A DNA stretch of 64,000 nucleotides from an uncultured Schlesneria sp. (lineage in GTDB: Bacteria; Planctomycetota; Planctomycetia; Planctomycetales; Planctomycetaceae): NCBI GenBank assembly GCA_903834925.1, contig CAILLA010000083.1, positions 57,333 through 121,332 of the forward strand, in the 5' to 3' direction. Of the stretch, positions 26,855-37,184 are shown piece by piece. How positions within the stretch are numbered: position 1 is the stretch's first letter; each line of letters starts with the position of its first letter. The position numbers were made by a program, and so were the translations under genes. The notes under the pieces were generated by a model. That model saw nothing but the letters and a program-made list of their open reading frames with translations, searched no databases and was not told the DNA's origin.

Positions 26855-28420
26855 ATGACAGATTCGTCCTCAGCTGACTCAACCAGGGCTACTGAATTCC
26901 GACCTCAACCGGAAACCGCAAGCGTCATCATTTTTGGTGCATCAGGAGACCTCACCGCTCGAAAACTGATGCCGGCATTGTTCGACCTTTGGAATGATGG
27001 ATATCTGTCTGACGAGGCTCCGATCATTGGGGTCGCTCGTCGTGAAAAAACCGATGAAAGCTTCCGCCAGGAGATTTTTGAGGCAATGAAGGGCCAATTC
27101 CGGGATGGTCCGATTTCGCCAGAACAGTGGGAGCGCTTTTCCAAACGGCTGTTCTACCGTCAACTCGACATTGCCATGCCGGATGGCTACTCGGATTTCA
27201 AGCATCAGCTGGAAACCATTGAGGATCAGCAGGGGACGGGTCGCAACCGGATTGTCTACATGGCAACGTCGCCGGACCTGTTCCTTCCTGCCATCGAGCA
27301 CCTTGGGTTTGTGAATATGATCCCAGATCGGGATGAGTCACATTGGCTGCGAGTTGTCTTCGAAAAGCCATTCGGCCACGACTTGCAATCATCTCGGGAA
27401 TTAAGTGACAACCTTCGGCGATTGTTGCGGGAAGAACAGATTTACCGCATCGACCACTACCTTGGAAAAGAAACCGTTCAGAATATTTTGCTGTTTCGAT
27501 TTGGAAATTCCATTTTCGAACCTCTTCTAAATCGAAACCACGTTGACCATGTTCAAATCACTGTGGCCGAATCTCAGGGTCTCGAACGGGGACGAGGAGG
27601 TTATTACGATCACTCTGGTGCGATGCGCGATGTTTTACAGAACCATGTCCTTCAGCTGCTGTGCTTGATCGCAATGGAGCCACCAGCTCTTTTCAACTCC
27701 AATGATTTGCATGAAGAAAAACTCAAAGTCCTGAAGACTCTCAGCGGTGGAAATCCAGGTGGAATACCGAATTGGGTCGTGGCAGGACAGTACTCAGCCG
27801 GCAATGTCGACGGAAAACCAGCCATCAGCTACTTGAGCGAAGAACGGATTCCCCAGGATTCGAGAACCGAGACTTATGTGGCCATGAAGGTCAAAGTCAA
27901 TAATTGGCGATGGGAAGGGGTCCCATTCTATCTTCGAACCGGAAAGCGGATGAATTCGCGAGTCTCTGAAATCGCAATCCAATTTAAATTGCCGCCGTTG
28001 AATCTTTTCAACACGGTTGAATGTGATGGCAATATGTGTGCGTTGGTGGGAGCTAAGCCAAACAAATTGGTTTTTCGAATCCAACCAAGTGAGTCGATCA
28101 AGCTTTCGTTTTCGACGAAGCGTCCTGGAATGCAGTATCAAATCCATCCGGTCACGATGGACTTCGATTACAAGACGTTTACTCAGCCACTGCCTGAAGC
28201 CTATGAGCGCCTGTTACTCGAAGTTCTGCGTGGGGACTCAACGCTGTTTATGAGAAGCGATGAACTGGATGCCGCCTGGCAATTTATCACGCCAATTCTC
28301 GATTACTGGGATCGATCGAAGACCGTTCCGCAATCGTATCAGAGTGGTACTTGGGGGCCTGTTGCGGCCGACGAACTTTTGAGTAACGACGGCCGGAACT
28401 GGCGATCGCCGAAGCCTTAG
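26855..28420 (+). CDS. zwf: Glucose-6-phosphate 1-dehydrogenase
   Basis: A 521-residue G6PD catalysing the first oxidative pentose-phosphate step, glucose-6-phosphate to 6-phosphogluconolactone with reduction of NADP. The Rossmann start IIFGASGDLTARKLMPALF, the active-site RIDHYLGKETVQN and the coenzyme/structural segment RTGKRM are intact. The length matches the family. It lies 20 bases after the purine nucleoside phosphorylase gene and ends just before a strong terminator at 28455-28494. Confidence 0.96.
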   Translation: MTDSSSADSTRATEFRPQPETASVIIFGASGDLTARKLMPALFDLWNDGYLSDEAPIIGVARREKTDESFRQEIFEAMKGQFRDGPISPEQWERFSKRLFYRQLDIAMPDGYSDFKHQLETIEDQQGTGRNRIVYMATSPDLFLPAIEHLGFVNMIPDRDESHWLRVVFEKPFGHDLQSSRELSDNLRRLLREEQIYRIDHYLGKETVQNILLFRFGNSIFEPLLNRNHVDHVQITVAESQGLERGRGGYYDHSGAMRDVLQNHVLQLLCLIAMEPPALFNSNDLHEEKLKVLKTLSGGNPGGIPNWVVAGQYSAGNVDGKPAISYLSEERIPQDSRTETYVAMKVKVNNWRWEGVPFYLRTGKRMNSRVSEIAIQFKLPPLNLFNTVECDGNMCALVGAKPNKLVFRIQPSESIKLSFSTKRPGMQYQIHPVTMDFDYKTFTQPLPEAYERLLLEVLRGDSTLFMRSDELDAAWQFITPILDYWDRSKTVPQSYQSGTWGPVAADELLSNDGRNWRSPKP

Positions 28421-28454
28421 TTTCAATTCAGTCCAAAAACGATCACGGGAAACG

Positions 28455-28494
28455 AAAGAGCCGGGCGTCCATTGAACGCCCGGCTCTTTTTGGT
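28455..28494. terminator. Strong bidirectional intrinsic terminator
   Basis: The stem AAAGAGCCGGGCGT pairs with ACGCCCGGCTCTTT around a short CCATTGA loop, followed by TTTTTGG on the plus strand. It stands 34 bases after zwf and about 50 after the end of the convergent exported-protein gene, whose side also reads into T-rich sequence. It probably serves both genes. Confidence 0.85.
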
Positions 28495-28546
28495 TTCGCT
28501 TTAGATCGAATCACGATTGAAAATCAAGATTCGTATGAGGAACGAA

Positions 28547-29152
28547 TCACGGCGAGACTGGTGGAACCGGCGGATTGTTATTGTTGTTGTTGATTGAGTT
28601 CACTTTTGAGAGGCTCAAAGCGCTCAAAACGACCGCCGCGGCGACACCTGCCGTCAACAGGCAGATCGTCGGATCAAGACTACGGAATCCGTACCAGCAT
28701 CCAGGTTGGCATTCATCGCAGTTTGCGTACTGACCACGGGCACCGTTCTGCCCGAGAACGATCAACGCATTCTTGCGAGCAGATGGTGGGGCCGTCTTTT
28801 CGTTCCAGATTCGAAAACAACCTTCGGTCGCACCGGAACTGACTTGATAGGTACCGGGCTTCAGGTCCTTAACAGAAAAAATTCCTTCCTTATCGGTTCG
28901 GCTGCGAGCCACTTCGGTGGTCCCTTGGCGAACGACAACGTCGGCGTTTTCAACAACCGCTCCTGTATGATCAACAACGCGCCCTGCGAACAGTCCTTTC
29001 GCCGACTGCGAAACGTCCGCTGCAATTGTGGCGACGGCAGGACGACTTGCTTTTTGACTTGAGTCAGCCGCTTGAACTGCGGAAATTGGAACAACAATTC
29101 CGAATGCAGCCAGAACAACAGCAACTCCGCGAACCAGTTTCAAAACAGGCAT
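28547..29152 (-). CDS. Exported protein with carboxypeptidase-regulatory-like domain
   Basis: A 201-residue protein with a signal peptide (LVRGVAVVLAAFGIVVPISAVQA). Residues about 53-105 form a carboxypeptidase-D-regulatory-like beta-sandwich (GLFAGRVVDHTGAVVENADVVV ... GIFSVKDLKPGTYQV). A Cys-containing segment (CDECQPGCWYG) and a C-terminal hydrophobic helix (LLTAGVAAAVVLSALSL) lead to an Asn/Pro-rich tail. It is likely secreted and re-anchored in a membrane. Such small proteins are common and uncharacterised in planctomycetes. It is monocistronic and ends at the shared terminator. Confidence 0.7.
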   Translation of the reverse strand: MPVLKLVRGVAVVLAAFGIVVPISAVQAADSSQKASRPAVATIAADVSQSAKGLFAGRVVDHTGAVVENADVVVRQGTTEVARSRTDKEGIFSVKDLKPGTYQVSSGATEGCFRIWNEKTAPPSARKNALIVLGQNGARGQYANCDECQPGCWYGFRSLDPTICLLTAGVAAAVVLSALSLSKVNSINNNNNNPPVPPVSP

Positions 29153-29614
29153 AATCTCTCCTTAGTTTTCCAGCGTCTCTATTCGTGCCCGATTGAACCG
29201 ACCCACCAGCCGGGCGATGTTCGACGTCAAATGATTCTGCAAGAATTTGGAGTTCATTTGCCGGAAATCATTCTTCCCGGCCTTCTGTTTATCGACCCCT
29301 CATCTCATCCAGCGCAATTTCTTGAGAACAGTCGGAAAACTCTCGCCCATTTTACCCAGACCTCCAATGGGGGATTCCAGGGAGTAAAAAGGGTAGCGGG
29401 CTGATGATACCTCGGAATTATCGACCTTTGATGAAACTCAATCGAAGAAAGCGATTAGAATGACGCCTCGAATCAAGGTTGATTGAGATCTGAGTTCGTA
29501 TAGACATTTTTTCCGCGTGACTAGAATTCCGTTTTGGCTGCTTCAAGAAATCATCGAATGGAACAAGTGGTCGAACAGGCGTTTTTTGAATTGAGATTTG
29601 AAGGCCTCCGCAGC
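29153..29614. other. Divergent intergenic region before folP
   Basis: About 460 bases between the divergently transcribed exported-protein gene and folP. It must hold both promoters, but I cannot assign -35/-10 boxes with confidence, and no repeat or hairpin stands out. Confidence 0.3.
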
Positions 29615-30481
29615 ATGAAGAATTTCGAAAACCGACACCGTTGGATATTTTCAAGTTTTGATCGCGAACTTGGAGAACGACCAATGATTATGGGGATTCT
29701 CAATTCGACCCCAGATAGCTTTTCTGACGGTGGAAAATATCAGGCCGTTGACCTGGCCGTGGAACATGGCCTTCGCCTGGCTGCGGAAGGGGCAGATATC
29801 CTGGATATCGGCGGGGAGTCAACACGTCCTGGAGCTCAGCCCGTTTCACTCGAAGAAGAACTTCGACGAGTCATCCCTGTCATTGAGCGACTGAAGGGAC
29901 TGACTCAGATTCCAATTTCAATCGACACATCGAAGTCGGAAGTTGCCAGACAGGCACTGAAATCCGGGGCATTGATCGTGAATGATATTTCTGGACTTCG
30001 ATTTGATCCTCAGATGATTGAGGTTTGCTGCGAGTCCTCATGTGGAGTGATCTGCATGCACATCCAGGGAACGCCTCAGACGATGCAGACAGCCCCACAA
30101 TACCACAACGTGGTCGACGATCTTTGTGAGGATTTCAAGGCCCGGCTTCAGTTTTTGGAACGCGCGGGCCTACCGCGAGAACGAATTGTCATTGATCCGG
30201 GAATTGGATTTGGAAAGACGGCTGATCACAACCTGGAAATTCTTACGAATATCTCAAGATTTCGCGAACTGGGTCGTCCCGTCTTAATCGGCCATTCCCG
30301 CAAGCGGTTCTTGCAAAAAGTACTGGGACAGACGTTGGACGAACGCCTGTTTGGCACCGTGGGTGTCTCGATCAGCCTGGCACAACAAAACATCGACATC
30401 TTGCGAGTTCACGATGTTGCCGCCAACCGTGATGCGATCACGGCATGGCGAGCAACCCAATCTCGGCAAGTATTAAGCTAA
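29615..30481 (+). CDS. folP: Dihydropteroate synthase
   Basis: About 288 residues. FolP condenses 6-hydroxymethyl-dihydropterin pyrophosphate with p-aminobenzoate to 7,8-dihydropteroate, the target of sulfonamides. The N-terminal MGILNSTPDSFSDGG, DIGGESTRPGA, ISIDTSKSEVARQAL, NDISGLRFD and the late GHSRKRFL motifs are all intact. The ATG at 29615 places the first motif near residue 25; the frame also reads from a TTG at 29534. The gene ends directly against the stop codon of the convergent LEPR-XLL gene with no spacer. Confidence 0.94.
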   Translation: MKNFENRHRWIFSSFDRELGERPMIMGILNSTPDSFSDGGKYQAVDLAVEHGLRLAAEGADILDIGGESTRPGAQPVSLEEELRRVIPVIERLKGLTQIPISIDTSKSEVARQALKSGALIVNDISGLRFDPQMIEVCCESSCGVICMHIQGTPQTMQTAPQYHNVVDDLCEDFKARLQFLERAGLPRERIVIDPGIGFGKTADHNLEILTNISRFRELGRPVLIGHSRKRFLQKVLGQTLDERLFGTVGVSISLAQQNIDILRVHDVAANRDAITAWRATQSRQVLS

Positions 30482-33400
30482 CTAATGCACGACAACGGTG
30501 CTCGTTACCAGGTTGCTGACAGCGACACCATCGTTAACTTGATAGGTGACCGTACGACTGAACAAGGATGGAGTCGCACTGATGTTGGAATAAGTCACGA
30601 GTCGCAGTGCAGCCTGGAAGTTGGCAACCGTTGCAAGTGCCCCAGCCGAGGTCAGCGTTAACACACCGGTCTTACTATTGTAACTCCCTGTAATGTTTCC
30701 CGTAGAAGCATTGCCAACGAAGCCCAACACGTCTTCCAATGGGAAGAACAAATACGACAATGACACCGTTGCCGAAGAGAGCGAGAAATTGTTGGCGTCA
30801 TTGACCGTGATGCCGGAATTGATCACTGTTGGAGCTTGTGAGGCCGAGTAAGTGATGCTCGTTCCGCCGCCGCCAAGGGTGGGGGCGAAATTGATTACAA
30901 CAGAGCTTGAAAGGCCATCGCTATATGCGAAACCGTCATAAACCTGGAAGATAACGGTCCTTGGAACCATGTTCGGAGTGGCACTGGAATTCCAGTAGGC
31001 GACAGACCTGAGTGCCGTCTGGAACTGGGCGACCGTTGCTGTCGAATTCAACGACGTCAGCGTCAGTATTCCGGTGGTGGAGTTGAAGCTACCCTTGATA
31101 TTTCCGGTCAAAGAGGAAGGAACAAACCCAAGTGCATCCTGGCTGGAAATGAAACTACCTGGCGTGATTTGAATCGTCGCTGATGTTAATGTCGGATGAC
31201 CCGGATCGGTGACCGTAATGACCGGATTGACTGCGATTGCACTTTGGCCGACAGTAAAGACTTGTGAACTTGCACCAGTCAAAACGGGCGGGTTCACGAT
31301 TGGAGTATCGTAAAGGTCCGCAGAAGTCAGGTCCGTGAACTCAGAGGGTTGACCCCACAGCCAATTCCTTTCAGGTTTTCCTCCGGTGATAACGTTCGCG
31401 GCACCATCGGCGTGTACGGTGACATCAGCAACGAGGACATTCCCCTGATTCAAACCACCTCCAGTCCGCAGATGTTGCACCCGTGTATTAAACAACGTTG
31501 GTGACTCCCATTCGTCGAGCATCGACGCCAGCGCGACAAGATTGTTGTCGTAGTTCGTAAATCCACCGATGATGATATCCTGGCCAGAGCCAACTGGATT
31601 CCCTTCGCTTTCAAGGGCACCCGAAGTACCTTTGAGGACATCAGCACCGGCCCCACCAATAATCAGACTTTGTCCGGTTCCCGATCCGGCAATAATCGTA
31701 TCACCGCCTGCTGGTCCACCAATCAGGGCATTTCCCTGGTAATTGCCGGTCAACGTATTGACTCCATTTCCACCGTGAACATTCTTGATGTTGACAATGC
31801 TACCGATACTCGTGGCAAACCCGGCAGCGAGATTCACGGTGACTTGCGTGGGAAAAGCAGAGTAATCCAGCCAGTTATCGCCGCCGTTGTTTCCATCGAT
31901 CTTTCCCGTGATCAACGCACCCGGAAACATCCGGAAAACGTTATTGACAGTCATTGTCATTTTTGTATTGGTTGTCGTATCTTTTGAGCCACCAACCAGA
32001 TTATTGATTCCCGTGAAGTTAAAAGTCCCATTCACATTGCCAGTATTTCGACCAGTGATATTCCAGATCGTCTGGGAACTCGCCGTCAACTGGATGTTCG
32101 CCCCCACCAGAGTGTTGTCGAATGTCGAACCAATCAGATTCGAAATATTGACGTACCCCACTCCAATACCAGTCGCCGTATTCGATTGCAGATTGACAGT
32201 GATGTCTTTGTTGAAATTGGTATAGTCGAGGGTGTTGACCCCCAAACTTCCATTAACGACACCTGTAACGCTTCCTCCCGGCGTAAGATGGAATGCGTCA
32301 CTCAAGCTTCCACCGATCAGGCTTTGCATAGAACTGTAGTAAAACGAGCCATTAAGATTGCCCGTATCGACCCCGGTGATATTCCAGTCTGTGTTAACAT
32401 TAGCCCCGTACAACATATTGTACGTCTTTGATGGCGGCGTACTGCCGACCAGATTTTGGATATTCGAGAATCCGCCGGCAACTAAAGTTGCCGAACCTGT
32501 GACCAAATTAACACTGACGGCATCCGTTCGCTGGGAGTAATCGAGCGTGTTGAACCCGAGTCCGCCGTTGATAGAACCGAAGGTGAGACAAGGCGTCACA
32601 CCCGTTGGCGTTGACGTGAACTTGAAAGCATCGCTACCCGATCCGCCAACCAGATTCTTGTAGTCCACAAAACTCAATGGCGAAATGCCATTGATAATTC
32701 CCACGTTTCCCTGATTGCGGCCAGTAATGTTCCAGATGTTGTTGCCGTTGCTGCCAATGAGCGTATCGTCATTCGCGGAACTGCCAACAACAACTCCGAT
32801 TTGACTGAACGTCCCGCCGATTGCAGTGGAAGTCTGGTTTTGAAGGTTGGTGATGACGCCGACATTTCGTTGTGCGTAATAAAGTGTATTCACTCCCGGA
32901 TTGCCCGAACCTTGTGTGCCTCCGATGATATTTCCACTCACAAACCCGCCTGTTGCAAGCAGATAAGAATTATTATGAGTTCCACCAGTCAGGTTCTCGA
33001 TACCCGAGAAATAAAATTGCCCGTTGATATTGCCTGCGTTACCAGCAGTGATATTCCAATTATTTAATGCGTTGTTGTCACCGATCAACACGTCGGTGTT
33101 GTCAGAACTTCCGACCAGGGCAGAAACCCCTACGAAACCTGATCCGATTGAGGTCGCCGATTGTGCGGCTAGGTTAACGACCACGCCGGTCGAACGCTTG
33201 GAATAGTCGAGCGTACCTTTCCCGCCACCATTAATGGAACCAGAGACAAATCCCGCAGTGCCAAAAAGGAAAGTGTTTTGAAGCGTCCCACCGGTCAGGT
33301 TTTGAACACCCGTGAAATTGAATTGGCCGTTGATATTACCAGAATTGCCGGAAGTGATGTTCCACGTATTCAACGTGTTGTTACTTCCAATCAACGTGTT

Positions 33401-34057
33401 CGAGGAGTTAGAACTACCAATTAAGGCTGAAATTTGCGTCAAGCCAGATCCGATTGCGCTCGCAGTTCCTGCGGCGAGATTGACGACGACTCCGGCTGTG
33501 CGCGGGGAATAGTCGAGTGTATCGATCCCGCCGCCGCCTTTGATCGTGCCAGAGACAAATCCGGAAGGGCCAAATTGGAACGTATCGTTATGTGTTCCGC
33601 CCACCAGATTTTGCATATTCGTGAACGCGTTCCCGTTAAAAGTCCCCGAATTTGGTCCGGTGATCTTCCACAAGTTGTCACTGTTCGGCGAAATAAGAGT
33701 GTTGTTACTTCCACTTCCGCCGTAAACACCAAGTGATGTTCCGGGAAGAACGCCGTTGATCGTCACTTGGTCGTTTCCAACCCCGCCGAAGAAGTAAATC
33801 GAGTTTACTGTCTTCGAAGAATCGAAAGTCGTTGTGGTGCCGTTTTCGGTAACGGTCACGCCCGTGGAATTCTGAAGAATTGTGACGGTATCGGCACTCA
33901 CAGAACCATCGATTCGGACTGTCGTTCCCGTCAAAACGGCCGACAACATTCGCCGAAGTTCCAAAACTTCAGTAGGCTCAAAACCGCGACGGCGACGAGG
34001 TCGAAATCGTTTGCTACCCGAATTTTGCCATTCGCGAAACAGGTCGAGCATACCCAT
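30482..34057 (-). CDS. Giant LEPR-XLL surface protein with WNIT repeats
   Basis: About 1190 residues. The N-terminus carries the basic stretch RPRRRRGFEP and a LEPR-XLL-like motif (LELRRMLSA), a planctomycete export-associated signature. At least six ~110-residue units follow, each with W-N-I-T, N-x-G-N-x-N-G-x-F, a LVGG/LTGG step, LDYS and VNLA...A-x-x-IG. They resemble RTX-like beta-roll or beta-helix repeats. A middle part has hemolysin-type glycine-rich sequence (GGPAGGDTIIAGSGTGQSL). The C-terminus has two ~110-residue cadherin-like units also found in the protein at 39871-46158. GAGGA eight bases before the ATG at 34057 favours that start over 34063. Role: probable cell-surface or adhesion protein (inference). 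Confidence 0.8.
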   Translation of the reverse strand: MGMLDLFREWQNSGSKRFRPRRRRGFEPTEVLELRRMLSAVLTGTTVRIDGSVSADTVTILQNSTGVTVTENGTTTTFDSSKTVNSIYFFGGVGNDQVTINGVLPGTSLGVYGGSGSNNTLISPNSDNLWKITGPNSGTFNGNAFTNMQNLVGGTHNDTFQFGPSGFVSGTIKGGGGIDTLDYSPRTAGVVVNLAAGTASAIGSGLTQISALIGSSNSSNTLIGSNNTLNTWNITSGNSGNINGQFNFTGVQNLTGGTLQNTFLFGTAGFVSGSINGGGKGTLDYSKRSTGVVVNLAAQSATSIGSGFVGVSALVGSSDNTDVLIGDNNALNNWNITAGNAGNINGQFYFSGIENLTGGTHNNSYLLATGGFVSGNIIGGTQGSGNPGVNTLYYAQRNVGVITNLQNQTSTAIGGTFSQIGVVVGSSANDDTLIGSNGNNIWNITGRNQGNVGIINGISPLSFVDYKNLVGGSGSDAFKFTSTPTGVTPCLTFGSINGGLGFNTLDYSQRTDAVSVNLVTGSATLVAGGFSNIQNLVGSTPPSKTYNMLYGANVNTDWNITGVDTGNLNGSFYYSSMQSLIGGSLSDAFHLTPGGSVTGVVNGSLGVNTLDYTNFNKDITVNLQSNTATGIGVGYVNISNLIGSTFDNTLVGANIQLTASSQTIWNITGRNTGNVNGTFNFTGINNLVGGSKDTTTNTKMTMTVNNVFRMFPGALITGKIDGNNGGDNWLDYSAFPTQVTVNLAAGFATSIGSIVNIKNVHGGNGVNTLTGNYQGNALIGGPAGGDTIIAGSGTGQSLIIGGAGADVLKGTSGALESEGNPVGSGQDIIIGGFTNYDNNLVALASMLDEWESPTLFNTRVQHLRTGGGLNQGNVLVADVTVHADGAANVITGGKPERNWLWGQPSEFTDLTSADLYDTPIVNPPVLTGASSQVFTVGQSAIAVNPVITVTDPGHPTLTSATIQITPGSFISSQDALGFVPSSLTGNIKGSFNSTTGILTLTSLNSTATVAQFQTALRSVAYWNSSATPNMVPRTVIFQVYDGFAYSDGLSSSVVINFAPTLGGGGTSITYSASQAPTVINSGITVNDANNFSLSSATVSLSYLFFPLEDVLGFVGNASTGNITGSYNSKTGVLTLTSAGALATVANFQAALRLVTYSNISATPSLFSRTVTYQVNDGVAVSNLVTSTVVVH

Positions 34058-34352
34058 TTTCATCTTCCTCTAGTGTACGTTCAAGGGCCTAACTTCAGCA
34101 GCAACGGCACATCGGGGATCTTCAGGACCCAATGGCGCGATCTTGCTTGAGTTTTTGGTGTTGTTTCGCGGGCGAGACAGAATTGACTATTGTCAATATC
34201 AAATTTGTCGTGCTGCGAAGGTGGTAATCCAAAGCGAATCTGAGACGTACGTTGTACGTAGAATTTATTGAAAAAAGCTCAACTTGCCCAAAACACACCG
34301 ATTGAACAGCCATAGCCCAAAAAACTGTTCGTGCATTAGGAGCGAGGAAACG

Positions 34353-34589
34353 ATGAAAAACGCAATTTCACGTTCGACAGCTTCTTCCCAAAGCTACGAC
34401 ACATCACAGACGCGAGATTCTACCCGAAACACAATGTCGACGATGAGTTTATGGAGAAGATCGAATCCAATTCAACCGGCAAGATCAGCCGAATTGTGGA
34501 TTAAAACAGGAGTTTTGGGGGGTTGGGTAGACATTTGGATTTTGCAACTCATCCCATTCTGCCAGATTTTTCTCGTCCGCGAAAATTGA
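34353..34589 (+). CDS. Possible small protein upstream of the desaturase
   Basis: A 78-residue frame whose ATG is preceded by an unusually good ribosome site (AGGAGCGAGGAAACG). The sequence is Ser/Thr/Arg-rich at first (MKNAISRSTASSQSYD) with a hydrophobic end (WVDIWILQLIPFCQIFLV). I do not recognise it. It lies about 170 bases before the desaturase on the same strand and could be a leader peptide or a small membrane protein. No homology is claimed. Confidence 0.35.
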   Translation: MKNAISRSTASSQSYDTSQTRDSTRNTMSTMSLWRRSNPIQPARSAELWIKTGVLGGWVDIWILQLIPFCQIFLVREN

Positions 34590-34755
34590 CACAAGTTTTA
34601 CAGAGACATGACGGAAGCCTGACACACGATTTCCGATGTTGAAATAGAATCTCAACCGAACAAACGCATTGAGAGACGTTTTGAGACGACCTCTTTGCTT
34701 GGCGAACGGATTCGCTTCAAACGAGATTTATGAACCTCAGTCATTGGAATCCACT

Positions 34756-35751
34756 ATGTCCATCGTTTCCCCCAAGCGTGCTACATCGGAAAAGCATCGA
34801 GCGCATCGCCCGGTAAGCGAAGCACTTCAAAAACAGGGCGAGATTAGCGATTCAAGTCATCTCTCGAAACTTCCGGCAGCCTCAGAACCTCCAGTTTGGG
34901 AGCCTTGGCTTCCTGAAAAGATGAGTTTTGCTCGGATTGACTGGATTGTTGTTGCCTGGATGGTTGGCATGCATGCAGGTGCAATCGCTGCTCCATTCTT
35001 TTTCAACTGGCAGTCATTGGCAACCTGTGTGGTGCTCCATTGGTTCACCGCAAGCATCGGAATTTGTCTCGGCTACCATCGTTTCCTGTCGCACAAGTCG
35101 TTCAAACTTGTCAGCCCGGTTCGATTTATTACTCTCATGGCCGGTTCACTTTCTGGCGAAGGCTCGCCACTTGCGTGGACTGCAACCCATCGGTTGCATC
35201 ACCAACGTTCCGACCTGCCAGGAGATCCTCATTCGCCGTTGGTGAGTGCAATTTGGTCACATTTAACCTGGCTGTTCCTTCGCCGGACCAAGTCCGAGCA
35301 ACAATCCCTCTACAAGAAATATACGCCGGATTTGATGAACGATCCGATGCTGCAATTTTTCGAAAAGACCTATTTCCTTTGGTTGGTTGCTTCGGGAGTC
35401 GCACTTTGGATGGTTGGCAGTTGGCCGATGCTTCTTTGGGGGCTCTGCTTCCGAATGGTCATGGTTTATCATGGAACCTGGTTCGTCAATTCCGCGACGC
35501 ATATCTGGGGTTACCGCAATTACGATGTACGGGATGAAAGCCGCAATTTGTGGTGGGTGGCGATTTGGGCTTACGGCGAAGGTTGGCACAATAACCATCA
35601 TGCCCACCCGCATGTTGCCCCGGCTGGCCACAAATGGTGGGAGCTTGATCCGACATGGTGGTCAATCAAGACATTGCGACTTTTTGGCCTGGCCTACGAT
35701 GTTGATGATCGAATCCCGACGACACGAGAACCTGCAGCGGCTGAGGCGTGA
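34756..35751 (+). CDS. Acyl-CoA/fatty-acid desaturase (delta-9 type)
   Basis: About 331 residues. A membrane di-iron desaturase that introduces a cis double bond into fatty acyl chains, keeping membranes fluid. The three histidine boxes are GYHRFLSHK, HRLHHQRSD and HNNHHAHPH, with four hydrophobic helices in the usual places. The start at 34756 (MSIVSPKRA) is chosen over a TTG at 34669. The last 58 bases overlap the 3' end of the convergent folC gene. No reductase partner is adjacent. Confidence 0.9.
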   Translation: MSIVSPKRATSEKHRAHRPVSEALQKQGEISDSSHLSKLPAASEPPVWEPWLPEKMSFARIDWIVVAWMVGMHAGAIAAPFFFNWQSLATCVVLHWFTASIGICLGYHRFLSHKSFKLVSPVRFITLMAGSLSGEGSPLAWTATHRLHHQRSDLPGDPHSPLVSAIWSHLTWLFLRRTKSEQQSLYKKYTPDLMNDPMLQFFEKTYFLWLVASGVALWMVGSWPMLLWGLCFRMVMVYHGTWFVNSATHIWGYRNYDVRDESRNLWWVAIWAYGEGWHNNHHAHPHVAPAGHKWWELDPTWWSIKTLRLFGLAYDVDDRIPTTREPAAAEA

Positions 35752-37100
35752 TTCGCCTCGCTGATCATCGTTTCTCGCAGTTCAGCAACAAGAAAAAACG
35801 AGCCGGTTACGACGATTGTATCTTCACGAGACGCAAGGCGTTTGGCGAGGGTCCAGGCGGAAATCGGGCTGACTGCGAAATGCGGATGGTGACTGCTGAT
35901 CGATTCAACGAGGCTACCTAAATCCTCCAAGCTGACGCCGCGTGGATTGTTGAGATAACGAGTCAAAATCACGGTGTCGAAATTTGCCAGCAATTGTCGA
36001 AGAATTCCGGCGACATCTTTATCCTTGGTTCCGGCGAAGATGAGAATTCGTCTTCGCCGGACGGGATCTTCACTCAGCGTGGCCACAAGGGCCCGTGCGG
36101 ACTCCCAGTTATGTGCGGCATCAATGATAACCATTGGTTCTGTTGAGACAACTTCGACTCGCGCAGGCCATATCACACGTCTTAGACCGTCTCTTACGGC
36201 ATCATCCGTGATTTTCCAGGCTTGTTGACGAAGTTCGTCGATTACCGCCAGTGCCAACAGGCTATTTGACGCCTGATGCAGTCCACGCAAAACAACCGGT
36301 ATCCGAGTCCAGAATGATGCTGAGGTTTTCGCGTCGATTTCCACGTTGCCGTCGTCATCTGTACGGCGGTTCAAGATTTGGAAATCACGTGCCGTCTGGT
36401 TGAGGCGAGCATTTCGCTCAGAACAGGTTTTTTCGATGAGGCTTAACGCATCGACGTGCGTTACACCAGATACAACGGGGATCTCGGCTTTGATAATCCC
36501 GGCCTTCTCGTAGGCAATCTGATGTACCGTGCTGCCAAGAACATGAGTATGGTCTCGACTGATATTCGTAATCACTGTCACGAGAGGACGACACAAATTG
36601 GTTGAATCAAGTCTTCCGCCGAGGCCTACTTCAAGCACTGCAATATCAACGTTTTGTTCGATGAAATACTGCCAGGCGAGAGCCGTTGCGAGTTCAAAAT
36701 AAGTCGGTTGCATGCGACCGGGTAGATTGTCCATCTCGGCAATGATCGGCAACAATCCGTTGAGTAGCCTGACAAATTCAGGCTTCGTTGGCTGAATCCC
36801 ATCGATTGTAAACCGCTCTTCAAATTCGGTGATGTGGGGAGAGATATAAAGCCCACACCGATATCCAGACTGCGAAAGAATCGACGCCAGCATTGAGCAT
36901 GTCGAACCTTTTCCTTTTGTACCGGCAACATGGATAACGGGAATTCGCTCATGAGGGTTGCCCATCAACTCCAGAAGCCGCCGCATTCGATCAAGTTTAA
37001 AATCACTTGTCGAATACGCCTCGGTATTGATCCGCTCGTAATTGATTCGCCCGAACAGAAAATCAATCGCCTGTTCGTAAGTCTTCAACCGTTCGGACAT
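35694..37100 (-). CDS. folC: Bifunctional folylpolyglutamate / dihydrofolate synthase
   Basis: A 468-residue Mur-ligase-like enzyme that adds glutamate to dihydropteroate and then to folates. The P-loop VAGTKGKGSTCSMLASIL is near residue 60. SPHITEFEERFTIDG, EVGLGGRLDSTN (carboxylated-lysine region context), ITNISRDHTHVLG and DAAHNWESARAL follow in order. The start is the ATG at 37100. The stop lies 58 bases inside the 3' end of the convergent desaturase gene. Together with folP 5 kb away it covers two steps of folate synthesis. Confidence 0.93.
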   Translation of the reverse strand: MSERLKTYEQAIDFLFGRINYERINTEAYSTSDFKLDRMRRLLELMGNPHERIPVIHVAGTKGKGSTCSMLASILSQSGYRCGLYISPHITEFEERFTIDGIQPTKPEFVRLLNGLLPIIAEMDNLPGRMQPTYFELATALAWQYFIEQNVDIAVLEVGLGGRLDSTNLCRPLVTVITNISRDHTHVLGSTVHQIAYEKAGIIKAEIPVVSGVTHVDALSLIEKTCSERNARLNQTARDFQILNRRTDDDGNVEIDAKTSASFWTRIPVVLRGLHQASNSLLALAVIDELRQQAWKITDDAVRDGLRRVIWPARVEVVSTEPMVIIDAAHNWESARALVATLSEDPVRRRRILIFAGTKDKDVAGILRQLLANFDTVILTRYLNNPRGVSLEDLGSLVESISSHHPHFAVSPISAWTLAKRLASREDTIVVTGSFFLVAELRETMISEANHASAAAGSRVVGIRSSTS

Positions 37101-37184
37101 CTGTGATTCCAGGGCGGAGTCCTCGAAATGGAAGATTCTCTATATGAACGAAAAACGTTCACTGTTCAGCAATTACACAGGGAT

